This document shows positions 59,853-64,000 of a stretch of 64,000 nt of DNA, piece after piece. The first letter of the stretch is position 1; each line of letters opens with the position of its first letter. Origin of the DNA: Luteimonas fraxinea (GTDB lineage Bacteria > Pseudomonadota > Gammaproteobacteria > Xanthomonadales > Xanthomonadaceae); assembly GCF_021233355.1 (NCBI RefSeq), contig NZ_CP089507.1, positions 3,659,001 through 3,723,000 on the forward strand, in the 5' to 3' direction. The position numbers and the translations under genes are program-made. The notes beneath the pieces are model-generated. The model made no database searches, had not been told where the DNA came from, and saw only the letters and a list, made by a program, of their open reading frames with translations.

Positions 59853-60027
59853 TGTCGCGGACGGGGCACGCGATGCAACTCGCGTGCGCCCGTCTTTACA
59901 GACGCGGCAATCCGTCCGTGTCTGCGCCGTGGCGCAATGCCGCGGATTTTTCTGAAACTGCTGCGCCAGCGCACGCCATCCACCGCCCGGGCTACCATCG
60001 ACCTGAACGGGGGAGGGCTTGGGCGCG

Positions 60028-61398
60028 ATGGAATCCGCCAGTGCATCCGGGGTCAGTGGAGCGGGCGATGGACTCGAGGCGCGACGCAACCAACGCGCGC
60101 TGCGGCTGTTGTTCGCCACCGGCGCGATCATTCTCGCGCTCGGCCTCGGCTGGAGCCTCTTCTTCTTCAGCCAGGGCGCCGGGCTGGTCGCGCTGACCGA
60201 GGCCGCGCTGGCGCTTCTGGGCATCGCCGTGATCCTCGCCGCGCGCCTGCGCCACGTGCGTGTCGCGTCGTGGATGGCCTTCCTCGGGTTGTTCGCATTC
60301 GTGTGCCTGTTCTCCGCCCGGCTCGATGTCCACACCGGCGACATCCCGCGCACGACCCATCTGTTCCTGCTGGTGCTGGCCGGCGCCGCGCATCATGTGT
60401 TCCGCAGCGAACGCGCGTGGTTGCGCTACGGGTGCGTCTGCCTGTTCCTCGGCGCATTCGTGGTCTTCGCGGCGATGCCCGAAGGCGTGCCGGCGCGCTA
60501 TGCGATTCCCGATGAGCTGCGCCGCGTCGGCATCTGGATCAACCTGCTCACCGTCGTCGCGTGCCTGCTGGTCGTCATGCACCTGCAGGAGAGCGACAGC
60601 GCCGCGCATCGCGCGCTCCACCGGTCGCTGCGCGATGCGCTGGCCGCACGCCGCTTCGTGCTGTTCTACCAGCCGCAGATCGATGCCGGCGGTCGCATCG
60701 TCGGGGCCGAAGCGCTGCTGCGCTGGAACGATCCCAAACGCGGCCTGGTGCCGCCGGCCGAATTCGTGCAGGCGGCGGAAGACACCGGCTTCATCCTCCC
60801 ACTCGGGCAGTGGGTGCTGGCCGAGGCCTGCCGGCAGCTGCAGGTGTGGGAGGCCGATCCGCGACTGCGCGACGTACGCCTGTCGGTCAACGTCAGCGGT
60901 CTGCAACTGCGGCAACCGGATTTCGCCGCGCAGGTGCTCGAAACCCTCGCGCGCACCGAGGTCGCGCCCGAGCGGCTGGCGCTGGAGCTGACCGAAAGCG
61001 TGCTGGTGCACGACGTGGCGGAAGCGGCCGCGTCGATGCGCGCGCTGGGCGTTGCAGGCGTTCGCCTGTCGCTGGATGACTTCGGCACCGGTTACGCCTC
61101 GCTGTCGTCGCTGCGCCGGCTGCCGTTCTCGGAGCTCAAGATCGACCGCGCTTTCGTCGCCGAGGTCGTCCGCGACGCGCACGCGGCCAGCATCACCCGC
61201 AACCTGCTGCAGCTCGGCATCGATCTGGGCTTGGACGTGATCGCCGAAGGCATCGAGGACGACGCGCAGTTCGCATTCCTGCAGGGGCAGGGCTGCCAGC
61301 TGTTCCAGGGCTATCTGTTCGGGCGTCCGATGCCGGTCGCCGCGTTCGAAACGCTGGTGCGCGACGCAGTGCCGGCGCCTGCCCGGGCGTTCACCTGA
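60028..61398 (+). CDS. Membrane-bound EAL c-di-GMP phosphodiesterase
   Basis: A 456-residue protein. Five or six helices fill residues 18-190 (MASE-like sensing part: [39 protein letters not shown]; and others). The EAL domain about 205-440 has EALLRWNDP (EAL), [39 protein letters not shown] and QGYLFGRPM: all metal and catalytic residues are present, so it should cut c-di-GMP to pGpG. No GGDEF domain. GGGGGAGGG precedes the ATG at 60028; a TTG at 60019 is less likely. Confidence 0.93.
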   Translation: MESASASGVSGAGDGLEARRNQRALRLLFATGAIILALGLGWSLFFFSQGAGLVALTEAALALLGIAVILAARLRHVRVASWMAFLGLFAFVCLFSARLDVHTGDIPRTTHLFLLVLAGAAHHVFRSERAWLRYGCVCLFLGAFVVFAAMPEGVPARYAIPDELRRVGIWINLLTVVACLLVVMHLQESDSAAHRALHRSLRDALAARRFVLFYQPQIDAGGRIVGAEALLRWNDPKRGLVPPAEFVQAAEDTGFILPLGQWVLAEACRQLQVWEADPRLRDVRLSVNVSGLQLRQPDFAAQVLETLARTEVAPERLALELTESVLVHDVAEAAASMRALGVAGVRLSLDDFGTGYASLSSLRRLPFSELKIDRAFVAEVVRDAHAASITRNLLQLGIDLGLDVIAEGIEDDAQFAFLQGQGCQLFQGYLFGRPMPVAAFETLVRDAVPAPARAFT

Positions 61399-61451
61399 TC
61401 CTACACATGGCCGTCGCAGCCTGCGCCCATCCGACGCACGGGAGGGCGGGC

Positions 61452-62141
61452 ATGATCCGGATCACCGCGATGAAATGGGCGCCGCCGTTCGCGGCGGGGC
61501 AGGTGCGCGACCACCGCGTGCGCTGGGTGCTGCGCGAGGTGGGCTGGCCCTACGAGGTGCGCCTGCTCGACGCGCCGGGCATGAAATCCGCCGAGTACCG
61601 CCGCGCGCAACCTTTCGGCCAGGTGCCGGTACTCGAAGAAGACGGCCGGCCGCCGCTGTTCGAATCCGGCGCGGTGGTGCTGGATGTCGCGACGCGCGCG
61701 GGACAGCTGTTGCCGGCCGATCCCGGCGAGCGCGCACTCGCGACCTGCTGGGTCATCGCGGCGCTGAACTCGATCGAGCCGTATCTGATGAACGTCGCCG
61801 AGGTCGCGTATTTCACCAAGGACCCCGCGCAAAAAGCCGCGCGTCGCCCGGTCGTCGAGGAGGCCGCGCGCACGCGCCTGCGCGAACTGCAGGACGCGCT
61901 GGGCACGCGGACGTGGATCGTCGGTGACGACTTTTCGGTCGCCGATCTGATGCTGTCGTCGGTGCTGAAGATCGCGCATCGGCTGGAACTGCTCGATGGT
62001 CTCGAGGCGCTTCAGGCCTACACCGCGCGCTGCTGGGAACGGCCGGCGCATCGCGAGGCGATCGCCGAGCAATGCGCGACGATCGATGCGCACCAGCTGC
62101 AGGACATGCATTACGAGGCGCTGAAACAGAAGCGAGCCTGA
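61452..62141 (+). CDS. Glutathione S-transferase family protein
   Basis: A 229-residue GST. N-domain about 1-80 with HRVRWVLREVGWPYEVRLLD, PFGQVPVLEEDGRPPLFESGAVVLDVA (the cis-Pro and Glu-Ser for glutathione are present); helical C-domain 95-215 with WIVGDDFSVADLMLSSVLKIAHR. GGAGGGC lies before the ATG at 61452. Cytosolic detoxification or thiol transfer; substrate unknown. Confidence 0.92.
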   Translation: MIRITAMKWAPPFAAGQVRDHRVRWVLREVGWPYEVRLLDAPGMKSAEYRRAQPFGQVPVLEEDGRPPLFESGAVVLDVATRAGQLLPADPGERALATCWVIAALNSIEPYLMNVAEVAYFTKDPAQKAARRPVVEEAARTRLRELQDALGTRTWIVGDDFSVADLMLSSVLKIAHRLELLDGLEALQAYTARCWERPAHREAIAEQCATIDAHQLQDMHYEALKQKRA

Positions 62142-62170
62142 TCCAAAAATCGGGCCGGTTCTCGCCGCAG

Positions 62171-62839
62171 TCAGTGCCCGGCCGCGTCCAGACCCATCTG
62201 CCAGAAGTCGGCTTCCAGGCGCGAGGCCTTGCCGAACAGCGCGGCGAGTTCGTCGAAGCGACCCGGACCGAGATAACGCGCACCCAGATCGTCGAGATGG
62301 CGCGACGCATTCGCCGCGACCGCCTGATAGGCGTCACCGGCGTACTCGCCGATCCATTCGCGATACGGATGTTCGTTGAGCGCGTCGACACCCGCGGGCG
62401 CCAGTGCACGTCCGATCTCCGCGTAGCCGAGCACGCAAGGCGCCAGTGCGACATGCAGATCGAGCAGGTCGCCGGACATGCCGCAATCGAGCACGAAACG
62501 GGTGTAGGCGACTGTGGCCTGATGCTCCGGCGCGGCCTCGATGTCGGCTGGCGACAGGCCCCAGCGTTCGCACAGCCGCACGTGCAGATCGAGTTCGACG
62601 TCGACGATCGCCGACAGCCCGTCCTTGGCCGCGCGCAGATCAGCCAGCGTGCGGCTCTTGTAGGCGGCCAGCGCATTCGCGCGCGCGAACTGGATCAGGA
62701 ACAGGTAGTCCTGCACCAGATACGTGCGGAACGCGGCTTCGGGCAGCGTGCCGTCGCCCATGCCGCGCACGAACGCGTGATCGACATAGCTTGTCCACTC
62801 GCTCGGTGCCGCAGCCTTGAGTCGTTCGAACAGCGACAT
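62171..62839 (-). CDS. tenA: TenA thiaminase II, Cys type
   Basis: A 222-residue TenA. The catalytic Cys135 stands in ALAPCVLGYAEIG, at the same number as in Bacillus TenA; Asp44 (LVQDYLFL) and a C-terminal Glu near 209 (RLEADFW) complete the site. It hydrolyses aminopyrimidine breakdown products to HMP for thiamin salvage. Overlaps the following TenA-like gene (ATGA at 62839). Convergent with the GST gene, 29 bases apart. Confidence 0.92.
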   Translation of the reverse strand: MSLFERLKAAAPSEWTSYVDHAFVRGMGDGTLPEAAFRTYLVQDYLFLIQFARANALAAYKSRTLADLRAAKDGLSAIVDVELDLHVRLCERWGLSPADIEAAPEHQATVAYTRFVLDCGMSGDLLDLHVALAPCVLGYAEIGRALAPAGVDALNEHPYREWIGEYAGDAYQAVAANASRHLDDLGARYLGPGRFDELAALFGKASRLEADFWQMGLDAAGH

Positions 62840-63489
62840 CAGGCGGTGCGTTCCGCATAGGCGGCATCGAAGAACGCGAGCTCGAGATCGACCGCGCGCT
62901 GGAAGAAATCCTGCGCGAGCGCGGCATCGTCGGGCCCGACGCGGTCGAGTTCGGCCCGCAGGAACGCGACGAACTCCACGAACATCGGATTGTCGTGCAG
63001 CGTGACCCACTCGGCGTGGACGAAGTGCGTCGGCAGCGGGCGTGGCACGCGCTGCGCCCAGTCGAGATACAGGCCTTCGGCGACGTTGAGTACGGCGAGC
63101 GTGGCGGCGTAGGAACGCGTCGCCGCAGCCTCGCGCATGATCGCCTTGAAGCCGGCAGTCGGCGCGGTATCCGGCGCGCGGGTGCGCGTGTCGGCGTCGA
63201 CGCCCAGCGCGTCGAAGGCGCGCAGGAAATACGTGTTCTCTTCGCCGCAGACCATGCCGGTGAAACGGCCGAGTACCAGTCGCGATTCGAAGGAATCGCT
63301 GCTGGCGATCGCCGCGCCCAGCAGCACGAGGAAACTGTCGAGGAAGCGATGGTCCTGGATCAGATAGGCCGCCATCACATCGTCGGCAATGCGGCCTTCA
63401 CCGAGTTCCGTCACGAAGCGGTGTTCGACGGCGCGGGTCCAGGTGGCCTCGCAGGACTGGCGCAGGGATTCGCTGAAACGCAGGCTCAT
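62839..63489 (-). CDS. TenA-like protein, Glu type
   Basis: A 216-residue TenA-fold protein lacking the Cys. The position corresponds to LAVLNVAEGLYLDWAQ, which is the TenA_E hallmark; Asp46 is kept (LIQDHRFL). TenA_E enzymes act on N-formyl or amino pyrimidine products of thiamin damage. GGAG is 5 bases before the ATG at 63489. Coupled to the Cys-type gene, so both probably work in one salvage path. Confidence 0.9.
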   Translation of the reverse strand: MSLRFSESLRQSCEATWTRAVEHRFVTELGEGRIADDVMAAYLIQDHRFLDSFLVLLGAAIASSDSFESRLVLGRFTGMVCGEENTYFLRAFDALGVDADTRTRAPDTAPTAGFKAIMREAAATRSYAATLAVLNVAEGLYLDWAQRVPRPLPTHFVHAEWVTLHDNPMFVEFVAFLRAELDRVGPDDAALAQDFFQRAVDLELAFFDAAYAERTA

Positions 63490-63612
63490 GACAACTCCGG
63501 GGCAGGGCGCGACAGGCGCGGAGGGCGGCGGGCGCTGCGGCGTGCCGCGTGTCGCTGGCGAGGCGTGATTGTGGTGCAGCGTGGCGCTTGCGTCCAAGTC
63601 GCGCTGCTGCGC

Positions 63613-64000
63613 TCAGGGCGTGACGGGCGTGGCCGGTCGCGCGGCAGCCGAGCGGCGGGCGCGCCGGATCAGGCCGTGGATGTAGGCCATCTTCTCGACC
63701 ACGGGCGGCGCGATCACGAAGGGATAGATGTCCGGATGACCCATCGTGCGGTTGAGGCTGTTGATTGCCCAGGTCAGTGGCAACCAGGCATCGACGAGGC
63801 GCTGGATGTCGGCAACGCGATGCGGATCGAACGACAGATCGGTTTCCATCGACGGATCGTCGGCGACGTCCGGTGCGATGCGGATGCCGAATGCCGACGC
63901 CATCTCCAGCGTGTCGACGATGTGCAGGTAGTGCGCCCAGGTCTCGGCCCAGTCTTCCCAGGGATGCATCGTCGCGTACGGGCTGACGTGTGCGGCCTGC
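63613..64000 (-). CDS. Zinc-binding metallopeptidase-like protein, 5' part cut by window edge
   Basis: The frame is open from the right edge to a stop at 63613; 128 codons are visible and the N-terminus lies beyond 64000. The sequence SPYATMHPWEDWAETWAHYLHI, DTLEMASAFGIRI and VVEKMAYIHGLIRRAR matches the DUF2248 putative zinc-dependent peptidase family, whose N-terminal zinc ribbon would be outside. The HPWEDWAETWAHYLH part contains the predicted metal-binding His and Glu. Function not known. Confidence 0.82.
   Translation of the reverse strand, partial: QAAHVSPYATMHPWEDWAETWAHYLHIVDTLEMASAFGIRIAPDVADDPSMETDLSFDPHRVADIQRLVDAWLPLTWAINSLNRTMGHPDIYPFVIAPPVVEKMAYIHGLIRRARRSAAARPATPVTP

Noticed and set aside
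58641..60353. Very long frame containing the UPF0178 gene
   Set aside because: Only the part up to 59129 matches the family; the rest is antisense to slyD and an intergenic region.
1..64000. A defence island, prophage or integrative element
   Set aside because: No integrase, transposase, restriction, toxin-antitoxin or structural phage genes were recognised; only the Mor-like gene hints at phage origin.

Overview
The window is a high-GC chromosomal stretch, densely packed with genes, that fits a gammaproteobacterium of the Xanthomonadaceae/Lysobacteraceae (Lysobacter, Luteimonas or Xanthomonas-like). Reasons: an XAC0095-family protein at the left edge, many family-typical small proteins, strong third-position GC, and house-keeping relatives such as rlmF, slyD, yajD, azoR and blc. 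I see no rRNA, tRNA, CRISPR array, insertion sequence or integrase. About 70 genes are supported; two are cut by the window edges (1-447 and 63613-64000, both on the minus strand) and one looks like a gene remnant.

Layout. 1-2.0 kb: unknown helical protein, a Mor-like DNA-binding protein and an XAC0095-family protein. 2.3-4.5 kb: a more AT-rich zinc alcohol dehydrogenase/LysR divergent pair, possibly acquired. 4.7-12.6 kb: alanine-zipper lipoprotein, L,D-transpeptidase-like protein, two near-identical yajD HNH genes 6.4 kb apart, a PAS/SGDEF protein, an unexplained 891-residue protein and an FAD monooxygenase. 12.8-24.1 kb: esterase, azoR/HxlR pair, a FecR-OmpA-CHASE2/HD-GYP operon, an exported methyltransferase, a lipoprotein FKBP, a bacterial Nav-type channel, a DUF4474 protein, a LysR remnant and an ABC exporter. 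24.3-34.4 kb: DUF5694 protein, LysR/MFS pair, PAS-GGDEF cyclase, acyltransferase, sugar-dehydrogenase-like protein, a cytosolic THI5/ThiY-like protein with a hydroxyacid dehydrogenase. 34.5-39.6 kb: CHAD protein and a three-gene SPFH/zinc-ribbon/membrane operon. 39.8-48 kb: prolyl oligopeptidase, a TonB receptor-DUF3649-PepSY-DUF3325 iron cluster with a Fur-box-like site, and a Blc lipocalin. 48-64 kb: RNA-modification genes (an RsuA-like synthase lacking its usual Asp, a TrmY-type methyltransferase, rlmF), an orphan ParB-like protein, a DMT exporter with AraC regulator, slyD, an EAL phosphodiesterase, a GST, and a tandem of two TenA proteins.

Themes. Four c-di-GMP genes (6288, 16298, 27501, 60028) cover possible synthesis and both kinds of breakdown. 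Envelope and membrane-stress genes recur (L,D-transpeptidase, Lpp-like lipoprotein, FecR/OmpA/CHASE2, SPFH operon). Thiamin-pyrimidine salvage may link the TenA pair with the THI5/ThiY-like protein. The most novel candidates are the SPFH/zinc-ribbon operon without PspA, the 891-residue protein, the DUF4474 protein, the TLDSW channel, the Asp-less pseudouridine synthase and the archaeal-type TrmY. All family calls come from reading motifs by eye; no database search was run.
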